From Oscillatoriaceae cyanobacterium M7585_C2015_266 (lineage in GTDB: Bacteria > Cyanobacteriota > Cyanobacteriia > Cyanobacteriales > Oscillatoriaceae): a stretch of DNA of 64,000 bases. Position numbers and translations under genes: made by a program. Location: contig DVEG01000025.1 in the NCBI GenBank assembly GCA_015295835.1, positions 62,001 through 126,000 of the forward strand, read 5' to 3'. This document shows, in pieces, positions 47,015 through 56,064 of this stretch. How positions within the stretch are numbered: position 1 is the first letter of the stretch; each line of letters begins with the position of its first letter. The notes below the pieces were generated by a model that saw only the letters and a list, made by a program, of their open reading frames with translations, made no database searches and was not told the origin of the DNA.

Positions 47015-47245
47015 ATGCAGCAAAACAACTTATATTTTTATTCGGAATCTTGCGAATTGCTCACTGGCGAGTTTGCCCCCATCCTGGCAGTCACGCCCCA
47101 AACCTCCGTTGGAAAAGTCATCTCCTTGATGAGCTCGACACAATTGAGCTGCGCTTTGGTTGTAGAAGCGATAGCACCCGCTAGTCGATTGCTGGGCATT
47201 TTCACAGAGCGAGATGTCGTGCGATTGGCGGGAAAAGGTGAGTAG
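47015..47245 (+). pseudogene. CBS-domain N-terminus of the split CBS-PAS kinase gene
   Basis: 76 codons encode a first CBS motif (FAPILAVTPQTSVGKVISLM, RLLGIFTERDVVRLAGKGE) and end in TAG at 47243-47245. The same frame runs on as GSLRRRHIAKVMTQPVICLS into the second CBS motif of the next open frame. One changed base (for example CAG to TAG) would explain the split; the intact gene would span 47015-49507. Confidence 0.7.
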
Positions 47246-47278
47246 GGTTCGCTGCGCCGCCGCCACATTGCAAAGGTA

Positions 47279-49507
47279 ATGACACAGCCGGTAATTTGTC
47301 TTTCGCTAGCAGAGGCTAGGGATGCCTGGAAAGTTTGTCAGGTGTTGTGCCAACATCAGATTCGCCATTTGCCAGTAGTAGATGAAGAGCGGCTGGTGGG
47401 GTTAGTAACTTTAGAAAGTATACTGCGCAAACTTAGGAAAACCTCTAGCTGTCAGGAAGGGGAAGACTCTATCACCGCGATTGCCTCTTTGAGTAAAAGG
47501 GCTGAGGAAGAAACCAGTGATGCTCCTTCGGAATCACCCCAGGTGCGACTTACTGTTTCGCCCCTGCCGTTGGAGAAGTCAAGGAGTTTGAACAGACTTA
47601 CATCAGCTTATAGCTCACGTTCGATACCGCCTCCAACTGGGAAAGAGAGCGAGCGCTTTCGTTATATGATTGATAATCGATTTTCAGATATTATTTATTC
47701 TGAATTTGGGGAAATTATTAAGACGCGATGGAAGCAAATAAAAACAGAAGAAGTATCGGTTAAGCAATTTCCCTCACCAGAGGTTTCCTGCGACACCCCC
47801 CACTGTTTTGCTAGTGATGTGACTGAGTATAAAAAACAATTGGCGGAAGCTCTTGTGGAGAGTGAGGAACATTTCCGACAGATAGCCGGCAGTATTGACA
47901 TGGTGTTTTGGATTGCTTCCGTTGATATGAATCAGATATTATATATTAGTCCGGGGTATGAGCGGATATGGGGGCGCTCGCTAGCTCAATTGTACGAACA
48001 GCCACAATTGTGGTGGGAAACTATCCATATTGCTGAGCGCAAACGTTTGTTAGTTGCGCTCGCCAGACAAAGGCGAAAGCACTGCGAATTTAACGAAGAA
48101 TTCCGCATTCTCCTACCCGATGGCTCGATACGCTGGATTTGGGCACGTTCCTTCTTAATTCGTAACCAGCGAGGAGAAGTTTACCGCTGTACTGGTGTGG
48201 GAGTAGACATTACTGAACGCAAGCAGATGGAAGAAACCCTACTTTTAACCCAAAAGCGGCTACAGCAGTTGCTTTCTTCTAGCCCTGCTGTTATATATAG
48301 GGCCAAGATTTCCCGGGAGTGGGCGATTGATTTTGTTAGTGAAAACGTCACAGTTGTGCTCGGCTATCAACCGGAGGAATTTACCCAAGAGGCTTGTTTT
48401 TGGCGCGATCGCATTCACCCGCAAGATAAAGCCTGGGTTCTGGCTCAATTCCCAAAGCTATTAGCTGAGGAGCGCTACAGCTGCGAGTATCGATTTGTCT
48501 GCCGAGACGGGAGCTATCGCTGGCTGCGGGATGAAAGACGCCTGATTCGAGATAGTGCTGGCAATCCTCTAGAGATGGTTGGTTACTGGGCAGATATTAG
48601 CGCCCAAAAAGCAGCCGAAGAAGAGATGCGAAAAGCGCGCGCCAAAGAAAAAGAACTTTCTCAACTACGCTCTCGCTTCATCACCCTCACCTCTCACGAA
48701 TTCCGGACACCATTATGTACTATTCTCTCCTCAGCCGACTTACTAGAATACTACACGGAACAAGCAGAGCAATTCAAAAAGCAACTCGAAGAGATAATTG
48801 CTCAACTCCCGCTTTCGTCAGCACTAGCGAATCTGTATTCAGGAGGAAAGAAAAACAAAAAAATTCTGCCGCTGGAAAAATTACGCGAACACATCCAGCG
48901 TATTCAAAATGCCGCTTTACACATGACAGAAATGTTAAATAACATTTTCATCATCGGCAAAGCAGATGCCGGCTCCCTCACCTGCAATCTCCAACCCTTA
49001 GATTTGCGAGAATTTTGTCAGCAGCTTGTTGCAGAAATCAACAACAGCTCCAGCGAACCTTTGGGCGAAAAAATTTGTACAACGCATCCCATTACCTTTG
49101 TTTGTCGCGGCAACTGCTGCAACGCAGTCATGGATGAGAAATTGCTGCGCCATATCCTCAACAACTTGCTTTCTAATGCCATCAAATATTCTCCACAAGG
49201 CAGCCCCATTTTACTAGAACTCACCTGCCAGGATAACGAAGAAAATCATCCCGTTGCCATTTTCCGCATTTCTGATAGCGGCATTGGTATTCCCCCGGAA
49301 GATAGAGAAAAAATATTTGAATCTTTCTATCGCGGCAACAATGTCGGCAACAAATCAGGTATTGGTTTAGGGTTAGCTATTGTTAAAAAAGCTATAGAGA
49401 TTCAAGGAGGGCAGATTACTTTAGAAAGCGAAGTAGGAGCAGGCACCATTTTTACAGTTATCCTACCACTTTTTCCCGATTATAATTCTGAAATAGGTAA
49501 GAGGTAA
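47279..49507 (+). CDS. CBS-PAS(2)-HisKA-HATPase sensor kinase (truncated N-terminus)
   Basis: 742 aa. It begins inside a CBS pair (MTQPVICLSLAEARDAWKV to LVGLVTLESILRKL), followed by a low-complexity linker. Two PAS_3-type domains follow (MVFWIASVDMNQILYISPGYERIW; AVIYRAKISREWAIDFVSENV). The kinase is HisKA with His in LTSHEFRTPLCTI, N box HILNNLLSNAIKYSPQGS and G boxes DSGIGIPPED and GIGLGLAIV. The kinase is intact and belongs to the same subfamily as the REC-kinases on the other strand. The upstream half of the CBS pair is cut off by one in-frame TAG. It is the only plus-strand gene of the signalling island. Confidence 0.9.
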   Translation: MTQPVICLSLAEARDAWKVCQVLCQHQIRHLPVVDEERLVGLVTLESILRKLRKTSSCQEGEDSITAIASLSKRAEEETSDAPSESPQVRLTVSPLPLEKSRSLNRLTSAYSSRSIPPPTGKESERFRYMIDNRFSDIIYSEFGEIIKTRWKQIKTEEVSVKQFPSPEVSCDTPHCFASDVTEYKKQLAEALVESEEHFRQIAGSIDMVFWIASVDMNQILYISPGYERIWGRSLAQLYEQPQLWWETIHIAERKRLLVALARQRRKHCEFNEEFRILLPDGSIRWIWARSFLIRNQRGEVYRCTGVGVDITERKQMEETLLLTQKRLQQLLSSSPAVIYRAKISREWAIDFVSENVTVVLGYQPEEFTQEACFWRDRIHPQDKAWVLAQFPKLLAEERYSCEYRFVCRDGSYRWLRDERRLIRDSAGNPLEMVGYWADISAQKAAEEEMRKARAKEKELSQLRSRFITLTSHEFRTPLCTILSSADLLEYYTEQAEQFKKQLEEIIAQLPLSSALANLYSGGKKNKKILPLEKLREHIQRIQNAALHMTEMLNNIFIIGKADAGSLTCNLQPLDLREFCQQLVAEINNSSSEPLGEKICTTHPITFVCRGNCCNAVMDEKLLRHILNNLLSNAIKYSPQGSPILLELTCQDNEENHPVAIFRISDSGIGIPPEDREKIFESFYRGNNVGNKSGIGLGLAIVKKAIEIQGGQITLESEVGAGTIFTVILPLFPDYNSEIGKR

Positions 49508-49547
49508 GAGGAAATAATAATTAATGCCTCTTACCTTTTCTACCTTT

Positions 49548-51599
49548 TCACTTAGGATTAGTTTCTGACATAGCTAACGACGAAATAAACTGATTTTCAG
49601 GGCGAGCAGTAATTTCATTCTCGTCTTCGCCCAGGAAAAATTCGCGAATAAATCGAGCTATAATACGTTCAGTCAGACCGTAGGCAATTTGTTGTCCTAG
49701 GCGCTGAGTTTCAGGCTTGCTCAAGAACTGAAGTAGCAATGAAGCTACCTTCATAGGTTCAAATCCTCGCGTTTCTTGGAGAATCGACCAAATCCGTTGA
49801 ATGTATTCTAATTTTTGTTGATCTGCTGGAGATATTGGCGATTGATTAACCCGCAAACCAAACCATTCTCCTAACACGGCTGTAGCATTTTGAAAGCCTT
49901 GACGGGAAAGCGTATCGATACTTTTGACAATTTCATCCACCAAGTAATCACGAATAAAATCGCCGCGTTCGGAAAACAAAAATTCCAGAGCTTGATTTAA
50001 GGCTTGACTGAGATCGTAGTCTTCGCTATTTTTAGCGTTTTTGAGCAAATTCTCTAAACGATTCCAGCGGAAACTGCCATCTTTAAATAGTAAATCACGC
50101 AGAGACGCTCGCAATTCAGGAGCAGGATCAGTTAAAAGCCGTTTAGCTACATAAGGATAGGCTTTGCTAAGGACTTTAAAATTGGGATCGACATTAATAG
50201 CAATCCCTTCTAGAGTGACGAGAGAACGAATAATTAGGGCGTAATAAGCAGGAACTCGGAAAGGATACTCGTACATCACCGCCGAGAGTTGATCGGTAAT
50301 GCTTTTGAAGTTTAGCTCTGCGACGCTTGCTCCCAGAGCATTGTTAAATACATTAGCGAGGGCGGGAATAATCGGCGTCAAGTCTGTATCTGGGGTTAAA
50401 AATTCTAGTTTCACATAGTCTTTTGCTAAACCCTCAAAGTCGCGGTTGACCAAGTGGACAACAGCTTCAATCAAACCATAGCGTTGATAGGGTTTGACTT
50501 GGCTCATCATACCAAAGTCGAGGTAGGCTAGTTTGCCATCTGGCGTTGCTAGGAGATTACCTGGGTGAGGATCGGCGTGAAAAAATCCGTGTTCGAGTAG
50601 TTGACGCAAGGAACACTGCACGCCTATTTCAATTAGATGGGAGGCATCAATTCCTTGAGCTTTGAGTGCTTGCAGTTGGGTGAGTTTGGTACCGTTGACC
50701 CACTCCATTGTCAAAACGCGACGACGGGTGTATTCCCAGTAGATTTGGGGGACGTAAATATCTTTGAGGTGCCCGTAGAGTTCGGCGAAGCGTTCGGCAT
50801 TGCGAGCTTCTTGGGTGTAGTCCATTTCTTCGTAGATGCGACTGGCAAATTCATCCATTATGCCGACGAGGTCGCTCTTGATGCGTTTTTTGAAGATTTT
50901 TTGCGCCCACATTGCCAGGGTGCGCAAGATGTAGACGTCTAGGGCTATGCTTTCGGCTAAGCCTGGTCGTTGTACTTTGACGGCGACTATTTCGCCGGTT
51001 TTGAGTTTGCCTTTGTATACTTGTCCTAAGGAAGCGGCTGCGACTGGCTCGGCAGAAAGTTCGGCGTAGATTTGCTCAGGTTTGGCGCCGAGTTCTTCTT
51101 CTATAAATTGATAAGCGATTTCGTTAGGAAAAGCTGGCAGTTGATCTTGCAGTTTGGCAAGTTCTTCCAGATAAATTGGGGGCACTAAGTCGGGTCGAGT
51201 GGAGAGTGCTTGCCCTATTTTGATGAAGGCAGGGCCAAGTTGGCTGAGCATTTCCCGCAATTGTATGGCTCTGCGCTTCTGGGTTTGGGGGTTTTTACTA
51301 TTCCGATCTAGTATGACGCTGAGGGCAAATTTGAGTAAGGGCCAGATGATGCTCAGCCTGCGTCTCCAAACTTGTAAGGGTCGCGCTCCGTAGTATACGG
51401 CGATCGCCTCTGGATCGTAGCGTACTGATTTGGTTTCTTTCTCCTCCATAGGCGCAGCCGATTTGAATGGCACCAGTGCCGATGCTGGAGCCAGTGCTGT
51501 TTCTATGTTTTCTTCTTTTGTATAATAGGCATAGTTCTTAGTGCCCATTTCTGAGTCAGCTTTTCGATAAGGTGCAGGCGATACCGTCTTGACATTCAT
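49548..51599 (-). CDS. ABC1/UbiB/AarF-family atypical protein kinase
   Basis: 683 aa. The family markers are complete: the KxGQ helix (GPAFIKIGQALSTRPDLVPP), the Ala-rich loop AAASLGQVYKG in place of a glycine loop, the VAVKVQRPG Lys, HADPHPGNLL and LDFGMM. In other bacteria UbiB supports ubiquinone synthesis; in cyanobacteria and plastids relatives act on prenyl-lipid (plastoquinone, tocopherol) metabolism at membranes. The first 80 residues are extra and low in order. The C-terminal part (from about 490) is helical with a short hydrophobic end. It is convergent with the CBS kinase gene. Confidence 0.93.
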   Translation of the reverse strand: MNVKTVSPAPYRKADSEMGTKNYAYYTKEENIETALAPASALVPFKSAAPMEEKETKSVRYDPEAIAVYYGARPLQVWRRRLSIIWPLLKFALSVILDRNSKNPQTQKRRAIQLREMLSQLGPAFIKIGQALSTRPDLVPPIYLEELAKLQDQLPAFPNEIAYQFIEEELGAKPEQIYAELSAEPVAAASLGQVYKGKLKTGEIVAVKVQRPGLAESIALDVYILRTLAMWAQKIFKKRIKSDLVGIMDEFASRIYEEMDYTQEARNAERFAELYGHLKDIYVPQIYWEYTRRRVLTMEWVNGTKLTQLQALKAQGIDASHLIEIGVQCSLRQLLEHGFFHADPHPGNLLATPDGKLAYLDFGMMSQVKPYQRYGLIEAVVHLVNRDFEGLAKDYVKLEFLTPDTDLTPIIPALANVFNNALGASVAELNFKSITDQLSAVMYEYPFRVPAYYALIIRSLVTLEGIAINVDPNFKVLSKAYPYVAKRLLTDPAPELRASLRDLLFKDGSFRWNRLENLLKNAKNSEDYDLSQALNQALEFLFSERGDFIRDYLVDEIVKSIDTLSRQGFQNATAVLGEWFGLRVNQSPISPADQQKLEYIQRIWSILQETRGFEPMKVASLLLQFLSKPETQRLGQQIAYGLTERIIARFIREFFLGEDENEITARPENQFISSLAMSETNPK

Positions 51600-51616
51600 G
51601 GAGCGACAAGTAGGGG

Positions 51617-51805
51617 CTACGACTTTACGTATTGTAACAATTTACATAAACAATTAACATATGCCAATGCTTTTGCGATCGCCTCTTGAGAAGGATTCTC
51701 CCCAGCCAGCCCTACTTTGGCCCAGTTTATAATTATTGGCGTCAATCCAGCTTTCAGGGTAAATTTCAAAGCTGATTTATAAAATAATAAGAATGCTTTC
51801 ACCAC
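51617..51805 (-). CDS. Possible small protein, 62 aa
   Basis: MVKAFLLFYKSALKFTLKAGLTP, then a helix NPSQEAIAKALAYVNCLCKLLQYVK. It lies 17 bases upstream of the UbiB-type gene on the same strand, so it could be a leader gene. No homologue comes to mind, and the frame overlaps the transposase stump on the other strand by 13 bases. Low confidence. Confidence 0.25.
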   Translation of the reverse strand: MVKAFLLFYKSALKFTLKAGLTPIIINWAKVGLAGENPSQEAIAKALAYVNCLCKLLQYVKS

Positions 51806-51939
51806 TGATGAGCCCTCTTCCTAAGATAACAAATTCTTACAGGAAACCTTACCCAAGTAATTTGAGTGACGCCGAGTGGGAGGCTTTCAAACCACTGCTG
51901 CCGCAGTCAAAAGGATTTGGTCCACGATTATTAGCTTAA
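51793..51939 (+). pseudogene. N-terminal stump of an IS5-like transposase (DUF4096)
   Basis: The 48-codon frame holds YPSNLSDAEWEAFKPLLPQS and KGFGPR, the hallmark start of IS5/IS4-group transposases (Y-P-S-D-L-[ST]-D-A-E-W-x-x-[IL]-x-P-L-[IL]-P). It then runs into TAA after nine residues of unrelated sequence. The catalytic DDE part is gone. No terminal inverted repeats could be recognised. Confidence 0.75.
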
Positions 51940-52146
51940 TATTTTTTTATTTATAAATCAGCTATCAAAGCGAGCGCTTATGACATTTAATGATTAATAC
52001 AGGCTTGTTACTCATCCATGCTGCCAATAAAATTAACTTTTTCAAGTAAGACAGAGAAAAAATTTTTCAATTCTTTACACAGAATCGGCTGACTATACCC
52101 TTTGACGTAGGAATGTAATCATCAAATTCCGTCAGCAGGTGCTCGA
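51940..52146. other. Intergenic gap before the hydrolase-NTPase pair
   Basis: 207 AT-rich bases between the transposase stump and the hydrolase gene. They presumably hold the promoter of the two-gene unit. No repeat or RNA was seen. Confidence 0.35.
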
Positions 52147-53169
52147 ATGGCCACTGATTATATTTTATTTGTACATGGCGTCAACACTCGCCCGCCGGAA
52201 GAACTCTCTACCCATACAACTCGCCCAAATCCGCAGCAGTCTTTCTTCGCCAGCGATTTGATCAAACTTATATCCGACTACAATCGGGATAAAAAGTTAT
52301 CCCTCAACCTGAAGATGAGAGAGCTATACTGGTATGAGCTAATGCTCTCAGCAGAAAAGCAACTCCTAGATTGGTTTGAAGAATCAAAAGTATGGGCGAA
52401 TTTCTGGTTTAAAGACTTCCGCAAACAGCACATTCTCCCGTTTGCAGGTGATGCGGCTCTCTACATCAGCCGCTATATTGGCTCTGATGTCGTCGAGACT
52501 TTGAAAAATCAGGCAAAAGCAATATTGCAAGGATGTAACCCGGAAAAAGATCGCCTACATTTAGTTACCCACAGTTGGGGAACGGTTATTCTCTTTGACG
52601 TGCTGTTTGCTGGAAGATGGGATGATCCTAACATTCCAGGCTGCGAAAGTGTGCAAGAAATTCGCAATTTGCTTTTCGGTATCTCGCCCGAACCGCAAAA
52701 GGGTATCCGTATTGCTAGTATTCATACTCTAGGGAGTCCGATTGCGATCGCTTACCTTATTAATGTCAGGCGGATACAGAGACAACCTGCTCAAAAATTG
52801 ACGAAAAAGCAGATCGAAACCGTTTTTACTCACGATATTACTCTGCGCTTTCAGCAACTGCTACAAAACCTTTACGCAGTTAATGGCAATACTAAGCTAC
52901 CTTGGCGAAATTTCGCGCATCCTGGGGATCCACTAGCCTACCCCCTCAGTGTTGTTATTCCTAAACTACTTGATAAAGGGGAAGAATACCTCGACATTCA
53001 AGATGTTATCATCAACGATAGCGGGGCGTTAGAATGGCTGGCTAAACCGCTCAGTAACACGTTTTTAGCTTTAATCAACGGCGGCAGCGCTCACGGCAGT
53101 TATTGGAAAAATCAAACTGTTGCTGAAATGATCGCTAAAACTATTCAGCAGAGAGCTGTATTAGGTTAG
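52147..53169 (+). CDS. Alpha/beta-hydrolase-like protein, first gene of a two-gene unit
   Basis: 340 aa, cytoplasmic. It begins MATDYILFVHGVNTR, with the HG oxyanion element at about 10. The nucleophile elbow is VTHSWGTVIL (Ser at about 142; the usual first Gly is Thr), and a catalytic His candidate lies in GSAHGSYW near the end. It resembles large bacterial lipase/esterase-like proteins with an inserted helical region (about 65-125, Trp-rich). The P-loop NTPase gene follows after 14 bases, so the pair is one operon. The substrate is unknown. A hydrolase coupled to an NTPase switch is a layout seen in several defence systems, which is inference only. Confidence 0.8.
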   Translation: MATDYILFVHGVNTRPPEELSTHTTRPNPQQSFFASDLIKLISDYNRDKKLSLNLKMRELYWYELMLSAEKQLLDWFEESKVWANFWFKDFRKQHILPFAGDAALYISRYIGSDVVETLKNQAKAILQGCNPEKDRLHLVTHSWGTVILFDVLFAGRWDDPNIPGCESVQEIRNLLFGISPEPQKGIRIASIHTLGSPIAIAYLINVRRIQRQPAQKLTKKQIETVFTHDITLRFQQLLQNLYAVNGNTKLPWRNFAHPGDPLAYPLSVVIPKLLDKGEEYLDIQDVIINDSGALEWLAKPLSNTFLALINGGSAHGSYWKNQTVAEMIAKTIQQRAVLG

Positions 53170-53183
53170 CAAAATATATAGTA

Positions 53184-54503
53184 ATGAAACTAGATGTGCA
53201 AAAATTTTACTTAGCGTGCCATCCGAGGAGTTTAGAAATTGCCGCCGAAAACGAGAATAATCCTTATTATATTGATTTGACAGAAGTGCGCGATCGCCAA
53301 ATCATCGATGAATTAAAACAAACCATCACTCAGGCATCTATAGACGAGCAGACTTGTCAATTATTTGCATCTCACACCCGAACCGGAAAGTCTGCAGTAC
53401 TACTTAGACTTAAAATAGAGTTAGAGCAACAGGGATTTCACGTCATTTATTGCCAAACAAGGCAATATTTAGACATGGCAGATCTCGATACCAGCGATAT
53501 TTTACTAGCGCTTACCCATTGCATCAGCAAAAGTTTAGAAGAAATAAAAATTAACGTTTTGCCCCAGCGCTTCCAAACCCTAATTGCCATTGTGACGCCG
53601 CTATTACCGCTTGTTGTGAAAAATAGATCAGGGAGTGAGAGTAATTCGGGATTATCTCTTTCTGAAGGGATTAATAAAATTACAACAACGGTAAAAAATA
53701 TTCCCAGATTGCGAGCGCAATTGCGGCTGCTCCTCAACCCACGCACCAACGAAATACTAGAATACATAAATGAAGAATTACTGCGACGAGCTAATAAAGA
53801 ATTAAAGTTGAGAGGGAAAAAAGGAATAGTAGCCATTGTAGATGATTTAGATCTTATGGATATGGCTATCAAACCATCAGGAAGAACCCAGCCAGAATAT
53901 TTATTTATTGAGCGCGGCGAACAACTCAGAAAACTAAATTGCCATGTAGTTTACACGGTTCCATCCAGTTTAATATACTCAAACAAATTACCCAGATTAA
54001 TTAGTCGATTTGGTAGAAAACCAAAAATATTGCCGATGGTACCTGTGCGGCGACGAGATGGTAGTTACAATCAGGATGCGATCGCATTATTGCGACAAAT
54101 AGTTCTCGTGAGAGCCTTTCCTGACATTCCTCCAGAGCAGCGACTGAGTTTAATTCCAGAGATTTTTGACTCAATTGAAACACTAGATCGACTCGTGCAT
54201 GTCAGCGGCGGTTACATTCGCACATTACTGGCATTATTATATAGCTGCTTGCAACAAAAAGATCCGCCTTTTTCGCGACAGTGTGTGGAGAGAGAGATTA
54301 AAGAATATAGCACTCGTTTGACTACAGCAATCACTCCCTCTCAGTGGGATTTGTTACGTCAAATTGCCCGAAACAAAACCATTAAAAACGAGTTAGCCTA
54401 TCATATTTTGCTCCGCAGCCAGTTTGTCTTTGAATACCAAGATGAAAATGGGCGGTGGTTTGACATAAACCCTATTTTAGCAGAAAGCGTCAAGATTCTT
54501 TAA
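53184..54503 (+). CDS. P-loop NTPase, second gene of the hydrolase unit
   Basis: 439 aa. Walker A is at 63-70, SHTRTGKS, within LFASHTRTGKSAVLLRLKIELEQ. The first Gly of the usual GHxGxGKS has become Ser. Walker B is GIVAIVDDLDLMD at about 215-227, and a sensor-like strand VVYTVPSSL is near 258. The C-terminal part is a helical/winged-helix-like region (HVSGGYIRTLLALLYSC; ITPSQWDLLRQIARN). The fold looks like an AAA/STAND-type ATPase without a repeat sensor. Its last 14 bases overlap the convergent acyl-CoA ligase gene. With its hydrolase partner it forms an uncharacterised two-gene system. Confidence 0.8.
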   Translation: MKLDVQKFYLACHPRSLEIAAENENNPYYIDLTEVRDRQIIDELKQTITQASIDEQTCQLFASHTRTGKSAVLLRLKIELEQQGFHVIYCQTRQYLDMADLDTSDILLALTHCISKSLEEIKINVLPQRFQTLIAIVTPLLPLVVKNRSGSESNSGLSLSEGINKITTTVKNIPRLRAQLRLLLNPRTNEILEYINEELLRRANKELKLRGKKGIVAIVDDLDLMDMAIKPSGRTQPEYLFIERGEQLRKLNCHVVYTVPSSLIYSNKLPRLISRFGRKPKILPMVPVRRRDGSYNQDAIALLRQIVLVRAFPDIPPEQRLSLIPEIFDSIETLDRLVHVSGGYIRTLLALLYSCLQQKDPPFSRQCVEREIKEYSTRLTTAITPSQWDLLRQIARNKTIKNELAYHILLRSQFVFEYQDENGRWFDINPILAESVKIL

Positions 54504-55980
54504 ATAAACAGGCTACACTGGGTTTATTAACTTTTCCCATTGCATTACGGGGAAGTTCTTCAACCACAATAATTCTACTAGGAACCTTATAGGCAGCAAG
54601 CCGCTCTTTTGCCCAAACTCTCAGGGATTCTAAAGTTAAATCACTAGGCGCTCGCAACACCAAAGCAGCACAAACTCGCTCACCCCATTCTGCATCAGCA
54701 ACCCCAACTACAGCACAATCTTGAATATCTGGATGAGTACGCAATACTTCCTCAATTTCCAACGCAGAAACCTTATAACCTCCTGTTTTAATAATATCAA
54801 CACTCATTCTGCCGAGGATGCGATAATTGCCATTTTCATTCACGGCTAAATCACCAGTGCAAAACCAACCATCACGAAAAGCTTTTGCCGTTACTTCTGG
54901 TTTTTGCCAATACTCCAGAAAAACTGTAGCTCCTTTAACTTGTATTTCGCCAGGGGTTCCTGGAGGAACTAAATTTCCATTTTCATCTACTAACCGAACT
55001 TCTACTTGAGGGAGAGGCTTGCCAACATATCCCGGCAATCTTTCCCCGTGTAAAGGATTGGAAAGCGCCATGCCAATTTCAGTCATGCCGTAGCGTTCTA
55101 ATAGAAAATGACCACTAATATTTTGCCATTTTTCTAATACTTGAACAGGTAAAGCTGCTGAGCCAGAAACCATCAGCCGCATTTTAGCACAGCCAGCAGA
55201 CATAATTTTTTTACGCTCGCTATCTGCTGCTTCCCACGCTGCAATTAATTTTGCATAAATTGTGGGAACAGCCATAAATAGGGTTAAATCACCTGCTATA
55301 ATTCGCTCCCAAACAATTTGAGCGTCGAATTTGGGGAGCATATGACATTCAGCACCAGCCCAAAGCGCACAAGTTAGTACGTTAATAATGCCGTGAATGT
55401 GGTGCAGAGGAAGAACATTTAAAATGCGATCGCTTGATTTCCATTCCCAGGCAGAAATCAAGCTGGTTACTTGTGCTTGAATATTTTTATGAGTTATGAC
55501 AACACCCTTTGGCTTACCAGTTGTGCCGCTAGTGTAGAGAATTAATGCTCTTCTGGAGATATCTATATCTGGGAGAGAATCAGTTGCTTTGGGAAGCGCG
55601 TCTGTTGTGAGGATAAATCTTAAATTTCGCTCTTGGGCAATAGAACCTAATACAGTCTCAAAATCTGGATGAGTAATAATAATAGAAGCGCCTGAATCTT
55701 CAATGACATACTCTAATTCGGGGCGGGGATGGGAAACGCATAAGGGTACTGCTATACCACCGGCACGCCAAATTCCCCATTGAGTGGCGACGTATTGAAA
55801 TCCTGAAGGTATGAGAAAGGCAACGCGCTGCTCTTTTAAATCGGGTGTATTAGCGAGGAGGGCGGTAGCGATGCGGGCGGAAGTTTGTAGTAATTCCCGA
55901 TAGGTAAAAGTGCCTTCTGTGGCTCTAATTGCTATTTTATTTGCGTTTTCTTTTGCTCGTTCAATCAGTGGTAGATTCAC
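54490..55980 (-). CDS. Acyl-CoA ligase (AMP-binding), malonyl-CoA-synthetase-like
   Basis: Activates a carboxylic acid as acyl-AMP, then acyl-CoA. The AMP-binding core is ILYTSGTTGKPKGVVITHKN, then ERYGMTEIGMALSNPLHGERLPGYVGKPLP, the hinge GDLAVNENGNYRILGRMSVDIIKTGGYKVSALEIEE, and the catalytic Lys in NAMGKVNK. The ERYGMTE... SNP motif and the length (about 496 aa) resemble MatB-type malonyl/methylmalonyl-CoA synthetases, but the substrate is not proven. I prefer GTG 55980 (NLPLIERAKENANKIAIR). The frame is open to ATG 56022, which adds a hydrophobic leader. It is convergent and overlapping with the NTPase gene. Confidence 0.88.
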   Translation of the reverse strand: MNLPLIERAKENANKIAIRATEGTFTYRELLQTSARIATALLANTPDLKEQRVAFLIPSGFQYVATQWGIWRAGGIAVPLCVSHPRPELEYVIEDSGASIIITHPDFETVLGSIAQERNLRFILTTDALPKATDSLPDIDISRRALILYTSGTTGKPKGVVITHKNIQAQVTSLISAWEWKSSDRILNVLPLHHIHGIINVLTCALWAGAECHMLPKFDAQIVWERIIAGDLTLFMAVPTIYAKLIAAWEAADSERKKIMSAGCAKMRLMVSGSAALPVQVLEKWQNISGHFLLERYGMTEIGMALSNPLHGERLPGYVGKPLPQVEVRLVDENGNLVPPGTPGEIQVKGATVFLEYWQKPEVTAKAFRDGWFCTGDLAVNENGNYRILGRMSVDIIKTGGYKVSALEIEEVLRTHPDIQDCAVVGVADAEWGERVCAALVLRAPSDLTLESLRVWAKERLAAYKVPSRIIVVEELPRNAMGKVNKPSVACLFKES

Positions 55981-56064
55981 TTTATTTAACCATTTTAAAT
56001 AGAAGCAGAAAATTGCGATCACTTTTTTATAAAAAAAGCGATCGCAGAGTTATTTTTATTTAGA

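Noticed and set aside
51793-51939. Functional insertion sequence
   Set aside because: Only the first 40 residues of the transposase remain; no DDE domain or inverted ends were found.
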